From assembly GCF_001013475.1 (NCBI RefSeq), contig NZ_JZEF01000006.1, positions 186,001 through 250,000 on the forward strand: DNA of 64,000 nucleotides. Reading direction: 5' to 3'. The notes beneath the pieces were generated by a model. That model ran no database searches. It saw only the letters and a program-made list of their open reading frames with translations, and was not told where the DNA came from. Within the stretch, counting starts at the first letter, position 1. Each line of letters begins with the position of its first letter. Position numbers and translations under genes: made by a program. The stretch is from Xanthomonas arboricola pv. juglandis (lineage in GTDB: Bacteria > Pseudomonadota > Gammaproteobacteria > Xanthomonadales > Xanthomonadaceae). Shown piece by piece: positions 1 through 8,917 of this stretch.

Positions 1-14
1 CGTGGTACTCGGGT

Positions 15-386
15 TCAAGCCGGTACGGCAGTTGCCTGGCGACGCAGCGCACAGATCCGCGTGCAACCAACCGCGACGGCCAGCCCCAGCTGACCGGTGT
101 ACCAGCTCACCTGCCGCAAGTATCCACCCAGGCAGCAGTTGACTGCATGGCCCAGTGGCCGCACCCGCCTGTGGCCCCGGCGCATGTATGCATCCCGGAT
201 CACCGGCGCCACGCCCTGCAGCAGAACCGGGCCCAGCCGGCTTGCCAATCAGTATGCAAACACGTCGATACCCACCATCTCCAGCAGTGGTATGGTCGCT
301 GCAACCTCCGGATTGGATGCGATGCAGGCAATCGCCAGCGTGGTGATGGCAATGACCGACCTGCGGTTCAAGTTGATCGACCACAT
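15..386 (-). pseudogene. Small membrane protein gene interrupted by an in-frame TGA
   Basis: Reading leftward from an ATG at 386, with an AGGA ribosome site 8 bases upstream, gives 45 codons starting MWSINLNRRSVIAI and ending GIDVFAY. A TGA then occurs at 249-251. The same frame continues without another stop for 77 more codons to a TGA at 15-17. The two halves read as one protein of about 120 residues: a hydrophobic N-terminal segment, then a basic region with PVIRDAYMRR and LGGYLRQVSWY. Frame and composition are continuous across the stop, so a nonsense mutation is the simplest reading. The family is not recognised. The membrane-protein gene at 459-881 lies 72 bases upstream in the same direction and may share a transcript. 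Alternatively only the 45-residue peptide is made. Confidence 0.45.
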
Positions 387-458
387 GTCGATGGTCCTGA
401 GCGCCCTCTGGATGTCATGCAGATCTGCACAATTCAGACACCTTGGCTTGCCTGCCGG

Positions 459-881
459 TCACGATACCCGGACGCCCTGGCTGCCGCCGGATGTATTGAA
501 GATGCGCGTCAGCACCAGCACGAGCAGGACCACAAAGCTCAACTCCCACACATAGAATGCGGCGCCCACGTGATCGATCATGACTTGCTGGCCAGCCTCG
601 TTCTTGTCGAACCGGGTTGCGCGAAAGGTATCCAACCCAATCAGGCAAGCCGCTACCAACAGGGCCGCCGCCATCTTGTCCGCCTTGAGCAAATAACACA
701 GCCATGCCAGCAGGAACAGCTGGTTACTCATCCAGGCCAGGCACTGGCCATCGAGCACCTGCATCCAGCCAAGCAGCAGGATGACAAATCCACCCAGTTG
801 ATCATTACCGCCATGCAGTGCAGGAAGGCACAGCGAAATGCCGTACAGCAGGGCAGATAGCAGAAGTGGAAACAGCTTCAT
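459..881 (-). CDS. Hypothetical inner-membrane protein
   Basis: The product has 140 residues, starting MKLFPLLLSALLYG. The ATG at 881 is preferred over an upstream ATG because AGGAC lies just ahead of it. About four hydrophobic stretches are visible (near residues 3-18, 27-42, 45-60 and 108-128), separated by short polar loops, with a basic/acidic loop near residues 90-100 (RATRFDKNEAG). This points to a small polytopic inner-membrane protein. No catalytic motif or family signature is recognised. It lies just upstream of, and in line with, the broken gene at 15-386, so the two may form a small operon. Confidence 0.6.
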   Translation of the reverse strand: MKLFPLLLSALLYGISLCLPALHGGNDQLGGFVILLLGWMQVLDGQCLAWMSNQLFLLAWLCYLLKADKMAAALLVAACLIGLDTFRATRFDKNEAGQQVMIDHVGAAFYVWELSFVVLLVLVLTRIFNTSGGSQGVRVS

Positions 882-1108
882 GGGCGTCCTTGTCTGATGA
901 TGAGGCGAGTGCATGTCCCCGCGTTAGAGGGGCTCGTTCCATCTCGGCACAAGCCAACCTGCATCACGATAGACACTGCGCGTGCCGCTTTCACAACCAC
1001 GCTGCCAAGCCCGCTGACGCATCCCGTGGAGCGGCGGAGGCTTCGGGCCAATGCATCGCTATGGCATGCTTGAACCCCTGCCGCACAGCGTCCGACGTCC
1101 GCCTTCCC

Positions 1109-1351
1109 ATGGCCGCCCACAAGAAGCAGAACTTGCCGGAAAAGCTCTGCGTTCAATGCAGGCGACCCTTCTGCTGGCGCAAGAAGTGGGAAAAGGTGTG
1201 GGACGAGGTGAAGTATTGTTCGGACCAATGCCGCCGAAACAGCAAGCGGCAGCGCCCGGAACAATCGTCTGCTCACGCGCAACCCATCTCTCCCGTGCCG
1301 TCGCGCGTGAGCCGAGCGGGTTCGGCCATTCTGACAGCCGGTTGCGGCTAA
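1109..1351 (+). CDS. DUF2256 domain protein (small zinc-cluster protein)
   Basis: The product has 80 residues and carries the DUF2256 signature: HKKQNLPEK, then CVQCRRPFCWRKKWEKVW, then VKYCSDQC. The four cysteines (two CxxC-like pairs about 20 residues apart) look like a zinc ribbon, and the W-R-K-K-W core between them is typical of the family. The biochemical role is not known; in other bacteria the gene often sits near photolyase or cryptochrome-like genes. The start at ATG 1109 places the conserved HKK at residue 4, as in relatives. The C-terminal 30 residues are low-complexity and poorly conserved. The stop overlaps by 4 bases the end of the convergent gene at 1348-2289. Confidence 0.8.
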   Translation: MAAHKKQNLPEKLCVQCRRPFCWRKKWEKVWDEVKYCSDQCRRNSKRQRPEQSSAHAQPISPVPSRVSRAGSAILTAGCG

Positions 1352-2289
1352 CGTTTACCAGCTTTTTTCGCAGCACCCGATCCACTCGCCCGCTTGGCAG
1401 CGCTGCCTTTACCTGCCACTGCCATGTTGTCCACCAGATTGGGATAGGGGCGGCCTGCTGCCTTGGCGCGTTGTCTGGCCTGTGCCTTCTGCGCCGGGGA
1501 CAGCGGACCTGAGCGCGAGCGACTCTTGGGGTTGGGCCTTTTCCATGGCGCAGACGTCTTGCTTGTGCCTTTCTTCGCTGCACCGCGCGTGGAAGCGCTC
1601 TTCCCGGCTGCAGTTCGGCGCGCGACCGTCTTGTTTACCGCTTTCTTCGTCGATGCTGCTTTCTTTGCAGGAGATTTCCTGGCCGCAGTCTTCTTGACTG
1701 CCTTCTTGCCGGTCGCCTTGCGGGCACCGGCCGAGGGCGCCGACTTGCGCGTCGCTGCGTTACCGGCGCTCGTTTTCTTGGTCGCGGCCTGTGTTGCCGA
1801 CGGTTTTCTCGCTGGCGACGTTCCGGTTGCCTTCTTTGCGACTGCCTTCTTTCTCGCGGCCTTCTTCGGGGTGCGCTTGTCCGCGGCACTTGCATGGGCG
1901 GCGGCCGTCGTGGTCGCGCTTGCTCGTTTTCCTGCTGGGGTCTTCGCGCTCGCCGCCTCTTCCAGACGCTGGTACTGCCGTGCCGCCCAGCGCTGGCCGG
2001 CATCGCCGCCCCAGAGCAGCCAGGCAATGTAGCCGGCCGATGGCGCGCTACGGTCGGCCCAGCCCTTGCCAGTCTTGTCCACGCTGTGGCGCGCGAAGTA
2101 CGCATGCATGCGCCGGATGGTCTGCGTGGAAAGCGATTTCCGTGCCGAAAGATCGCGCGCGCGCGCAACGCCGATTGCGGTGCCACCACGCCCATGCTGC
2201 TCGCGCAACCGCAGTCCGCGTGCCGCCGCGTCGGCAACTGTCTTGGGTGGTGTTGTCGAAGACGCCTGCTTTGCCGGTTTGCGTGCCAC
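1348..2289 (-). CDS. Lysine/alanine-rich histone-H1-like protein
   Basis: The product has 313 residues. A GTG start at 2289 is chosen because GGAG lies 6 bases ahead of it. Residues 1 to about 110 form a compact domain ending in AWLLWGGDAGQRWA, a motif I associate with phage-related and DNA-binding bacterial proteins. From about residue 125 to the end the protein is a tail built from KK, AAKK, RKSA and KKTA units, rich in lysine, alanine, threonine and serine, like eukaryotic histone H1 tails and bacterial AlgP/HC1-type proteins. A nucleoid-binding role is inferred from composition. The repetitive tail is a likely site of length variation between strains. Confidence 0.7.
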   Translation of the reverse strand: MARKPAKQASSTTPPKTVADAAARGLRLREQHGRGGTAIGVARARDLSARKSLSTQTIRRMHAYFARHSVDKTGKGWADRSAPSAGYIAWLLWGGDAGQRWAARQYQRLEEAASAKTPAGKRASATTTAAAHASAADKRTPKKAARKKAVAKKATGTSPARKPSATQAATKKTSAGNAATRKSAPSAGARKATGKKAVKKTAARKSPAKKAASTKKAVNKTVARRTAAGKSASTRGAAKKGTSKTSAPWKRPNPKSRSRSGPLSPAQKAQARQRAKAAGRPYPNLVDNMAVAGKGSAAKRASGSGAAKKAGKR

Positions 2290-2508
2290 ACCTTTCTCCT
2301 GTCGTATCGCGTTGCCGTAGTGTTCGCATGCGCGGTGCTGCTGCATGTGAAGAAGCCGGCAACCAGGACTGCCTAGGCAGCCTGCCGGGGGACATCACGG
2401 CAATGCGCAAGCACGCGCGACCTGGCCCTGGATCGGCCTGCTTGTGCGAGTGGATCATCGCGCGCTTGTCGCTACACTGGCCTGCCCACGCCATCGGAAG
2501 AGTGCTGC

Positions 2509-3555
2509 ATGCGCCTGTTGACGAGCTGGTTCCGCGCAAGCCTGTTTGCTGCCGCGGTCGGCACTTTCCCCGCGCTTGGTCAGGCCACCGACAAGGCGGT
2601 GCCGGTGGCCACCTCGGCACAATCGAAGCAGGTGGCCTCCTGGCAGACGCTGACCCCGTACAACAAACCGCACGCGCGCCATGAGAACAGCCTGGTGTCG
2701 GTCGGCGATAGGCTCTACCTGATCGGAGGGCGCGACGACCGACCGCTGGACATCTTCGACACTACAACACGCCGTTGGTCCAAGGGCAGTACGCCGCCGC
2801 TGGCGGTCAGCCATGCGCAGGCGGTGGTGTCGTCGGGAAAGATCTACTTCGTCGGCGGCCTGACCGGCGACTACCCGGAAGAAGCCGCGCTGACCCACCT
2901 GTTGATCTACGACCCTGCCACCGATCGCTGGCAGATGGGCGCGGAGATTCCCAAAGGCCGTCGCCGCGGCGCGGCAGGCGCGGTGGCGCACGACGGCGTG
3001 CTGTACCTGGTCGGCGGCAATACGCGCGGCCATATGAGCGGTTATGTGCCTTGGCTGGATGCGTTCGACACCAGGACGCAGCAATGGACGCAGCTGGCCG
3101 ACGCACCGCGTGCGCGCGATCACTTCCATGCAGTGGTGCTCGACGGCAAGCTGTACGCGGCCGGTGGCCGCAGGTCATCGCACGAGAGCGGCAACACCTT
3201 GGCGCAGACGATTTCCGAAGTCGATGTCTATGACATCCAGCGCGGCACCTGGAGCGTTGCCCCGGCCGCGCTGCCGACGCCGCGCGCCGGTGCCGCCGCC
3301 ATTGCACACAATGGCCAGCTGCTGGTCATGGGCGGCGAGAGCACGCGCCAAGTCAAGGCGCACGACGAGGTCGAAGCCTACGACCCGGCCACCTCCACCT
3401 GGACGACGCTGGCCGCATTGCCGCAAGGGCGCCATAGCACCCAGGCCGCAGCGGTCGGCGACGCTCTGTACATCGTGGCGGGCAGCGGCAACCGCGGTGG
3501 CGGGCCGGAGCTGGATGATGTGTTGGTACTGGGTGAGGCGGAAGCCATTCGGTAA
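2509..3555 (+). CDS. Secreted Kelch-repeat protein
   Basis: The product has 348 residues. The N-terminus MRLLTSWFRASLFAAAVGTF is a Sec signal peptide with likely cleavage after LGQA. The rest consists of about six Kelch blades, each with a G-G pair followed by a Y/F-D...W strand (LYLIGGRDDR, IYFVGGLTGD, LYLVGGNTRG, LYAAGGRRSS, LLVMGGESTR, LYIVAGSGN). This predicts a six-bladed beta-propeller in the periplasm or outside the cell. Periplasmic Kelch proteins of this size include NanM-type mutarotases, but no catalytic assignment can be made. The gene is transcribed toward the SMP-30 lipoprotein gene, with a hairpin between them. Confidence 0.8.
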   Translation: MRLLTSWFRASLFAAAVGTFPALGQATDKAVPVATSAQSKQVASWQTLTPYNKPHARHENSLVSVGDRLYLIGGRDDRPLDIFDTTTRRWSKGSTPPLAVSHAQAVVSSGKIYFVGGLTGDYPEEAALTHLLIYDPATDRWQMGAEIPKGRRRGAAGAVAHDGVLYLVGGNTRGHMSGYVPWLDAFDTRTQQWTQLADAPRARDHFHAVVLDGKLYAAGGRRSSHESGNTLAQTISEVDVYDIQRGTWSVAPAALPTPRAGAAAIAHNGQLLVMGGESTRQVKAHDEVEAYDPATSTWTTLAALPQGRHSTQAAAVGDALYIVAGSGNRGGGPELDDVLVLGEAEAIR

Positions 3556-3650
3556 GCGACCTGGCTGCATTCGAGTCGCATCGCGCTGCTGGCTCGGAGA
3601 GAAGGCGACTTGTCATGCACGGCGATGGGTACAGCTCCATCGCGGCCAGG

Positions 3651-3670
3651 GCCGCTCCTACGGGAGCGGC
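3651..3670. terminator. Hairpin between convergent genes
   Basis: An 8-bp perfect stem GCCGCTCC/GGAGCGGC closes a TACG tetraloop between the convergent Kelch and SMP-30 genes. There is no T run on either side, so it is a candidate bidirectional hairpin or a dispersed palindromic repeat rather than a classical terminator. Confidence 0.4.
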
Positions 3671-3705
3671 GACTGCTGTGCAGCGGTTTGGCCGGCCAAT
3701 GGGCG

Positions 3706-4743
3706 CTACGGCGCGAACTCCAACCCAAGCGCCTTGACCCGCACCCGCGCCAGCATCGCATGCGAGGTCATGTACAGCGTATGGCCGTCGTTGCCGAAGG
3801 CGCAGTTGGAGATGGGTTCGCCGGTTTCAATACGGCCCAGCCTGCGGCCATCGGGGGTGAACACGATGACGCCGCCGGGGCCGGTGGCGAACAGGTGGCC
3901 GTCGGCGGAGACCGCCATACCGTCGGGCAGGCCGGGCGAGTCCTTGGCGACCAGATCGGAGGCGTCGGCGAACACGCGCTTGCCGGTCACCGCACCGGCT
4001 GCGTCGAGCGTGTAGGCCATCCAGATCGGGCGCTCCGGATCGGAATTGGCCACGTACAGGGTGCGCGCATCGGGCGACAGTGCGATGCCGTTGGGAAGGC
4101 TGAGGCTGTCGTCCAGCAGGTGCACGCTGCCGTCGGTGTCCAGCCGGTAGATGCCGTTGAAGCGCAGCTCCTTGACCGGCGAATCGTTCATGCCCTTCAG
4201 GCCGTACGGCGGGTCGGTGAAGAACACCACGCCATCGCTGCGACGGACCAGATCGTTGGGGCTGTTGAAACGGTGGCCTTCGAACTGCGTCGCCAGCGGC
4301 GTCTTCTTGCGCGTGGCCGGGTCGAGCCTGGCGACGATGCGCGTGCCGGAATCGGCCAGCAGCACGGTGCCGCCCGGTTCGGCATACAGCCCGTTGGCAC
4401 CTGCCTCGCGCAGCGTGGGCTGCTCCGGGCCGCTGTAACCAGAAGGCGACAGAAACACCGATAAACCTGCATCTTCAGACCAGCGATAGAGCTTGTTTTC
4501 CGGCACATCGGTGAACAGCAGATAGCCACCGTTGCGGACCCAGGCCGGGCCCTCGGACCAGGTGAAGCCTTCGCTGAGCTTCTCGATGCGCGCATCGCCA
4601 GCGACCACCTCGCTGAAGCTGCGATCGAAGCTCTGCAGATGCCCGATCGCGGCAAAGCGCGGTGGCGGCACCTCCTTCCTGGTGCAGGCGGCGAGGATTG
4701 CCAGCAGCGGAACGGCCAACAGCAGATAGGGCGGCAAGCGCAT
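3706..4743 (-). CDS. SMP-30/gluconolactonase-family lipoprotein
   Basis: The product has 345 residues. It starts MRLPPYLLLAVPLLAILAAC; the lipobox LAAC predicts a lipid-anchored periplasmic protein. The body matches the SMP-30/gluconolactonase beta-propeller: SEGFTWSEGPAW, FTDVPENKLYRW, GANGLY, NSPNDLV, FFTDPPYGL, LPNGIALSPD, PDGMAVSADGHL. The conserved metal ligands E (SEGPAW), N (SPND) and N/D (PNGI...PDGM) are present. Family members hydrolyse sugar lactones. Its position 76 bases downstream of the xylanase gene suggests a role in sugar-acid lactone processing in the xylan locus, which is inference. The ATG at 4743 is chosen for the signal sequence. Confidence 0.82.
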   Translation of the reverse strand: MRLPPYLLLAVPLLAILAACTRKEVPPPRFAAIGHLQSFDRSFSEVVAGDARIEKLSEGFTWSEGPAWVRNGGYLLFTDVPENKLYRWSEDAGLSVFLSPSGYSGPEQPTLREAGANGLYAEPGGTVLLADSGTRIVARLDPATRKKTPLATQFEGHRFNSPNDLVRRSDGVVFFTDPPYGLKGMNDSPVKELRFNGIYRLDTDGSVHLLDDSLSLPNGIALSPDARTLYVANSDPERPIWMAYTLDAAGAVTGKRVFADASDLVAKDSPGLPDGMAVSADGHLFATGPGGVIVFTPDGRRLGRIETGEPISNCAFGNDGHTLYMTSHAMLARVRVKALGLEFAP

Positions 4744-4819
4744 CGGTCTGTCCAGTAACGAAGTCGGGCCATGATGCCACCATGCGCGTGCAGGCCTGCT
4801 GCGCATGCCGGCAGCCCTG

Positions 4820-6043
4820 CTAGCGCTCGCCAGCGTGCGCGGGTACCGCCAGCACCGCATCCAGTGCCGGTTTGGGCTGGTAGTTTCGATCGAACAGCAG
4901 CGGATAGTTGGTACGGCCGGGCACGGGGTAATCGTTCTTCCAGGACATGCCATCGCTGACGCCCCACACGCTGACGCGTGCGAGCTTGTCGCGCTTGCGC
5001 CAGAACAGCGCGAACAACTCGGCGTAGCGATCGCGCAGCTGCGCCTGCACCTGCGGTGGCAAGCCCTCGCGATACGGGTCGAGAAAGCGCTTGAATTCCG
5101 GCAGCTGGAACTGCTTGTGCGCAAGCCCGGTCCCGATGACCTGGCCTTCCCTGGTCAGTGGCAACACGTCGATGTCCAGCTCGGTGATCATGACCTTGAT
5201 GCCGAGCGCGGCGTAGGCATCGATGGCGTCTTCGATATCGCGCAGACTGGGATAGTTGAGCCCCCAGTGTCCCTGCATGCCGACGCCATCGATGCGGATG
5301 CCCGATTGCTGCAGCATCCTGACCATGCGCACGATGCCATCGCGCTTGCTCGGCCGCCATGCGTTGAAATCGTTGTAGTAGAGCTCCGCATCCGGTGCAT
5401 AGCGGTGGGCAAAGGTGAAGGCGTTGCGCACCACGCTGTCGCCATCGCCGACACGCTGCACCCAGTTGGTATCGCGGTAACTTCCGTCTTCGTCGATGAT
5501 CTCATTGACCACGTCCCAGGCCTGCACCTTGCCGACGTAGCGCCCCGCCACGCGCTCGATGTGCGCGCGCATGCGCTCCAGTTGCGCGTCGGCGCTGTTG
5601 GGCTTGCCCTGTGCATCGACGAAGAACCACTCCGGCGTCTGGTTGTGCCAGACCAGGGTATGGCCGACCACGAACATGGCGTGATCGCGCCCATAGGCGA
5701 CGAAGGCGTCGGCCGCGCCGAAGTCGAACACGCCCGGGCGCGGAGCGACCACTTCGGCCTTCATCACGTTCTCGGCAGTGATGGCATTGAAGTGGCAGGC
5801 GACCAGCGCGGCAGAAGCAGCGTCCTTGCCGGAGACGATGTCAGCATTGACGGCGGTGCCGATCAGAAAGCCGTCGGCGTAGGCGTGCTTGAGCGAGGTG
5901 CTGCGGGTGTCGCAGTCAGCCAAGGCCGGCACTGCCATCACAGCGCCGATCAGGGCCAGAACAAAACGCAAGCACGCTACCGGACGCTCGTGGGTCTGCT
6001 GCATCGCCGGATTCCTGTGCAGGTACCGCAGGTAGTGCGTCAT
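4820..6043 (-). CDS. Endo-1,4-beta-xylanase, GH10 (second copy)
   Basis: The product has 407 residues from the ATG at 6043, which has GGAG 6 bases ahead. An ATG at 6004 (starting MQQTHERP) also has a ribosome site and gives a neater signal peptide ending VPALA. The TIM-barrel GH10 hallmarks are present: VGHTLVWHNQTPEW, AWDVVNEIID with the acid/base glutamate, YNDFN, and MITELDID with the nucleophile glutamate. It should cut internal xylan or large xylo-oligosaccharide bonds in the periplasm or outside the cell. It follows the GH2 gene almost without a gap and is probably in the same transcript. It resembles the enzyme called Xyn10C in Xanthomonas xylan loci; the symbol is left blank. Confidence 0.9.
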   Translation of the reverse strand: MTHYLRYLHRNPAMQQTHERPVACLRFVLALIGAVMAVPALADCDTRSTSLKHAYADGFLIGTAVNADIVSGKDAASAALVACHFNAITAENVMKAEVVAPRPGVFDFGAADAFVAYGRDHAMFVVGHTLVWHNQTPEWFFVDAQGKPNSADAQLERMRAHIERVAGRYVGKVQAWDVVNEIIDEDGSYRDTNWVQRVGDGDSVVRNAFTFAHRYAPDAELYYNDFNAWRPSKRDGIVRMVRMLQQSGIRIDGVGMQGHWGLNYPSLRDIEDAIDAYAALGIKVMITELDIDVLPLTREGQVIGTGLAHKQFQLPEFKRFLDPYREGLPPQVQAQLRDRYAELFALFWRKRDKLARVSVWGVSDGMSWKNDYPVPGRTNYPLLFDRNYQPKPALDAVLAVPAHAGER

Positions 6044-6054
6044 CGGGAACTCCA

Positions 6055-8826
6055 TCACTCCACCACCACCTGCGCACTGGCGGCCTGCAAACTGTCGGAG
6101 TCCACATGCAGCGTGATGGTGCCACGCGCGCCGGGCTTGGCACGCACGATCGCCAGGCACAGCCCGTTGAACGCATTGCGCTGCGGCGCGGCGAAGGATT
6201 CCAGGTTGGTGGGATCGCCGTTGTCGGTGGCGACCAGCTCGCCCGGGCCCTCGATGCGGAAACGCAAGCGATCGCCGGCGGTCGGTGCAGGGCGTCCATC
6301 GCGATCTAGCAAACGCACGGTGATGAAACTCAGATCCTGCCCGTCGCCACGGATGCTGCTGCGGTCGGGCGTCACCTGCATGCGCGCGGCGCTGCCGGCG
6401 GTTTGCACGCGGTCGTCGGCCCAGGGTTTGCCTTCCTTGTACGCCTGCACGCGCAGCTCGCCGGGTTGGTAGACCACCGCGTCCCAGCGCAGCCGGTACT
6501 GCAGCCGGCCCTTGCGCTTGCGTCCCTGCGAGACGCCATTGACGAACAGCTCGGCCTCGTCGCCAGAGGTGAACACATGCACCGGCGTGACCTGACCCTC
6601 GCGGCCGGGCCAGGTCCAGTGCGGCAGCAGATGCGCCATCGGCAGGTCGGGGCGCCAGCGCGATTGATACAGCCAGTAGCGGTCCTTGGGAAAACCAGCC
6701 AGATCGAAGATGCCGGAGTACGAACTGCGCGAGCTGTAGTACGGCGTGGGCTCGCCCAGATAATCGAAGCCGGTCCAGACGAATTCGCCGGCGACATACC
6801 GATGCTGGTCCTGCGCCGCGAACACCTTGTCGGCGCTGGAGCCGAAGTCCACCGCATGCAGTTCGTAGGCGCTGACCTGGTGCGCGACCGAGTCGCCGCC
6901 GCGCCCATCGCGCACCGGCGCGCTGGTGTCCGGCGTCACCGGAAACAGATACACACCGCGGCTGCTCAACGCCGAGGCGGTCTCGCTGCTGAGAATGGGC
7001 TTGTGCGGGAACCTGCCATGGAACGCAAGATATTGCGGTTGTTTGCGGATGCGCTCGGTGCCTGCGAATTCCGGTGCGTCGCGGATGCCTTCGCCCTGGT
7101 AGTTGAGGCTGATGACATCCAGCGCAGCGGGCAGCGGCATCTCGGGCGAGGCGTAGTTCATCGCCACCGTGGCGGGGCGCGTGGGGTCTTCCTCATGCAC
7201 GATGGCGTGCAGTGTGCGTGCGATCGCCGCGCCCTGCACGCCGGTGTACTGCTCACCGACTTCGTTACCGACGCTCCACAGGATCACCGAGGGATGATTG
7301 CGGTCGCGCCGCAGCATCGCGCGCAGGTCCGGCTCGTGCCACTGCGGGAACACCAGGTGGAAATCCAGCGGGGTCTTCTTCATCTCCCAACTGTCGAACA
7401 CCTCGTCCACCACCAGCAGGCCCATGCGGTCGGTCAGCTCCAACAGCTCCGGTGCGGGCGGGTTGTGGCTCATGCGGATGGCATTGGCGCCCATCTGCTG
7501 CAGCAACTGCAGTTGCCGCTCGGCGGCGCGCAGGTTGAACGCCGCACCCAGCGCGCCGAGGTCGTGATGATTGTTCACACCGCGAATCGGCACATGTTCG
7601 CCGTTGACCAGCAAGCCCTTGTCGGCATCGAACACGATACTGCGGACACCGAACGGTGTTTCGTAGCGATCCACCACGTGCCCGTCCTGACTGACCTCGG
7701 TCACTGCGACATAGCGGTGCGGGCGCTGGGTCGGCGGCGGGCCCCACAAACGCGGGCGGTCGATCTGCGTGCTGCCCTGCACACGGGCGCTACCACCGGC
7801 GGCAACCGCAACATGTACGGCGGCAATGCGCGCGACCGGCGCGCCGCTGCGTGTGCCACGTGCATCGTCGAGCACATAGATGGCGGTGCTGATCTGCGCC
7901 TGCACCGCGCTGCGCGCGGCATTGTCCAGCGTGATCGCCAGCTGCACCTGCGCGGTGTCGGCCGACACCTGCGGCGTGGTCAGCTGCGTGCCCCAATGCG
8001 CGACATGCAGCGGCGCAGCTTTGGTCAGCCACACATTGCGATACAGCCCGCCGCCCGGATACCAGCGCGCCGACTCCGGCGGGTTATCCAGACGAATCGC
8101 CAATTGGTTGCGCGCACCAAACACCACATAGGGGCTCAGGTCCACGCGCCAGGAGCTGTAGCCATACGGCCAGCCGCCGACCAGCTTGCCGTTGAGCCAG
8201 ACCGTGGCATAGGCCATGGCGCCATCGAGATCCAGAAACAGCGCGCGCCCGCGATCGCTGGCGGGGATGTCCAGGCGCTTGCGATACCAACCCACGCCCC
8301 AGCTCGGCAGGCGCCCCATGCCACCATAGGGACCATCGGCCAGGAACGGCCCGGCGATGGCCCAGTCGTGCGGCAGATCCACGCGCTCCCAGCCGCTGTC
8401 GTCGAACTGCGGCTGCACGAAGGCGACGCTGCTGCCGGGGTGGCCGGGCGGGCGTTTGTGCCGCTTCGCGGGATCTGCAATCAGGTTGTTGGCCGTGGGC
8501 AGGATCCATGGCTTGAGCACGCGGGCTGCGGCGGCATTGAGGTGCTGCGCCTGCTCGGGCTGCGCGTCGGCCACCTTGCCGTCTTCGCTGCGTAGCACGT
8601 GCGGGCGGATGTCGTAGTCCAGGATTTGCCGATTGCCTGGAGGATCGCCGCGATGGAAGCGCCACTGCGCGTTGAGCGAGACACGCTCGCGCGGCAACTG
8701 GGTCGACGCCGGTGGCGCTGCCAGCGCGGGCACCACCACGCAGATGCAAAGCATCGCGACACGCGCAAGGCGTGCGCAATCCCTGAGCGCGCGCATCACC
8801 CTCGCCTGCATGCCCGTGTGCGTCAT
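6055..8826 (-). CDS. Glycoside hydrolase family 2 enzyme (xylan locus)
   Basis: The product has 923 residues. The ATG at 8826 is preferred because GAGG lies 6 bases upstream. A signal peptide ends near VVVPALAAP. The GH2 order is clear: an N-terminal sugar-binding sandwich (DLPHDWAIAGPF, GVGWYRKRL), an immunoglobulin-like domain, then the TIM barrel with RGVNNHHDLG, RMSHNPPAPELLEL, the acid/base glutamate in WSVGNEVGE and a nucleophile glutamate in LSSETAS, followed by C-terminal beta domains. GH2 covers beta-galactosidase, beta-glucuronidase and beta-mannosidase; the exact substrate cannot be read from sequence. In this locus a role on xylan side chains or xylo-oligosaccharides is likely. 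The stop overlaps an alternative ATG of the next xylanase gene (TGATG), suggesting coupling. Confidence 0.88.
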   Translation of the reverse strand: MTHTGMQARVMRALRDCARLARVAMLCICVVVPALAAPPASTQLPRERVSLNAQWRFHRGDPPGNRQILDYDIRPHVLRSEDGKVADAQPEQAQHLNAAAARVLKPWILPTANNLIADPAKRHKRPPGHPGSSVAFVQPQFDDSGWERVDLPHDWAIAGPFLADGPYGGMGRLPSWGVGWYRKRLDIPASDRGRALFLDLDGAMAYATVWLNGKLVGGWPYGYSSWRVDLSPYVVFGARNQLAIRLDNPPESARWYPGGGLYRNVWLTKAAPLHVAHWGTQLTTPQVSADTAQVQLAITLDNAARSAVQAQISTAIYVLDDARGTRSGAPVARIAAVHVAVAAGGSARVQGSTQIDRPRLWGPPPTQRPHRYVAVTEVSQDGHVVDRYETPFGVRSIVFDADKGLLVNGEHVPIRGVNNHHDLGALGAAFNLRAAERQLQLLQQMGANAIRMSHNPPAPELLELTDRMGLLVVDEVFDSWEMKKTPLDFHLVFPQWHEPDLRAMLRRDRNHPSVILWSVGNEVGEQYTGVQGAAIARTLHAIVHEEDPTRPATVAMNYASPEMPLPAALDVISLNYQGEGIRDAPEFAGTERIRKQPQYLAFHGRFPHKPILSSETASALSSRGVYLFPVTPDTSAPVRDGRGGDSVAHQVSAYELHAVDFGSSADKVFAAQDQHRYVAGEFVWTGFDYLGEPTPYYSSRSSYSGIFDLAGFPKDRYWLYQSRWRPDLPMAHLLPHWTWPGREGQVTPVHVFTSGDEAELFVNGVSQGRKRKGRLQYRLRWDAVVYQPGELRVQAYKEGKPWADDRVQTAGSAARMQVTPDRSSIRGDGQDLSFITVRLLDRDGRPAPTAGDRLRFRIEGPGELVATDNGDPTNLESFAAPQRNAFNGLCLAIVRAKPGARGTITLHVDSDSLQAASAQVVVE

Positions 8827-8917
8827 ATCGCGCCTCGCATCGACCATGCACGCATGCATGGTCGATCCGCACTACCTGCACGCGTGCAGGCATCGCCACG
8901 TGCTGCCTCGCTCAGCC

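Noticed and set aside
249-251. In-frame TGA as a selenocysteine codon
   Set aside because: No selenocysteine-insertion-like hairpin follows and the surrounding protein has no redox motif; a nonsense mutation is simpler.
1470-1960. Repetitive DNA in the histone-like gene as a CRISPR or tandem-repeat array
   Set aside because: Repeat units are irregular in length and sequence and encode a K/A-rich tail; there are no constant repeats with unique spacers.
6403-8595. Long plus-strand open frame opposite the GH2 gene
   Set aside because: It is the shadow of a clear GH2 coding sequence; composition is biased and no ribosome site is present.
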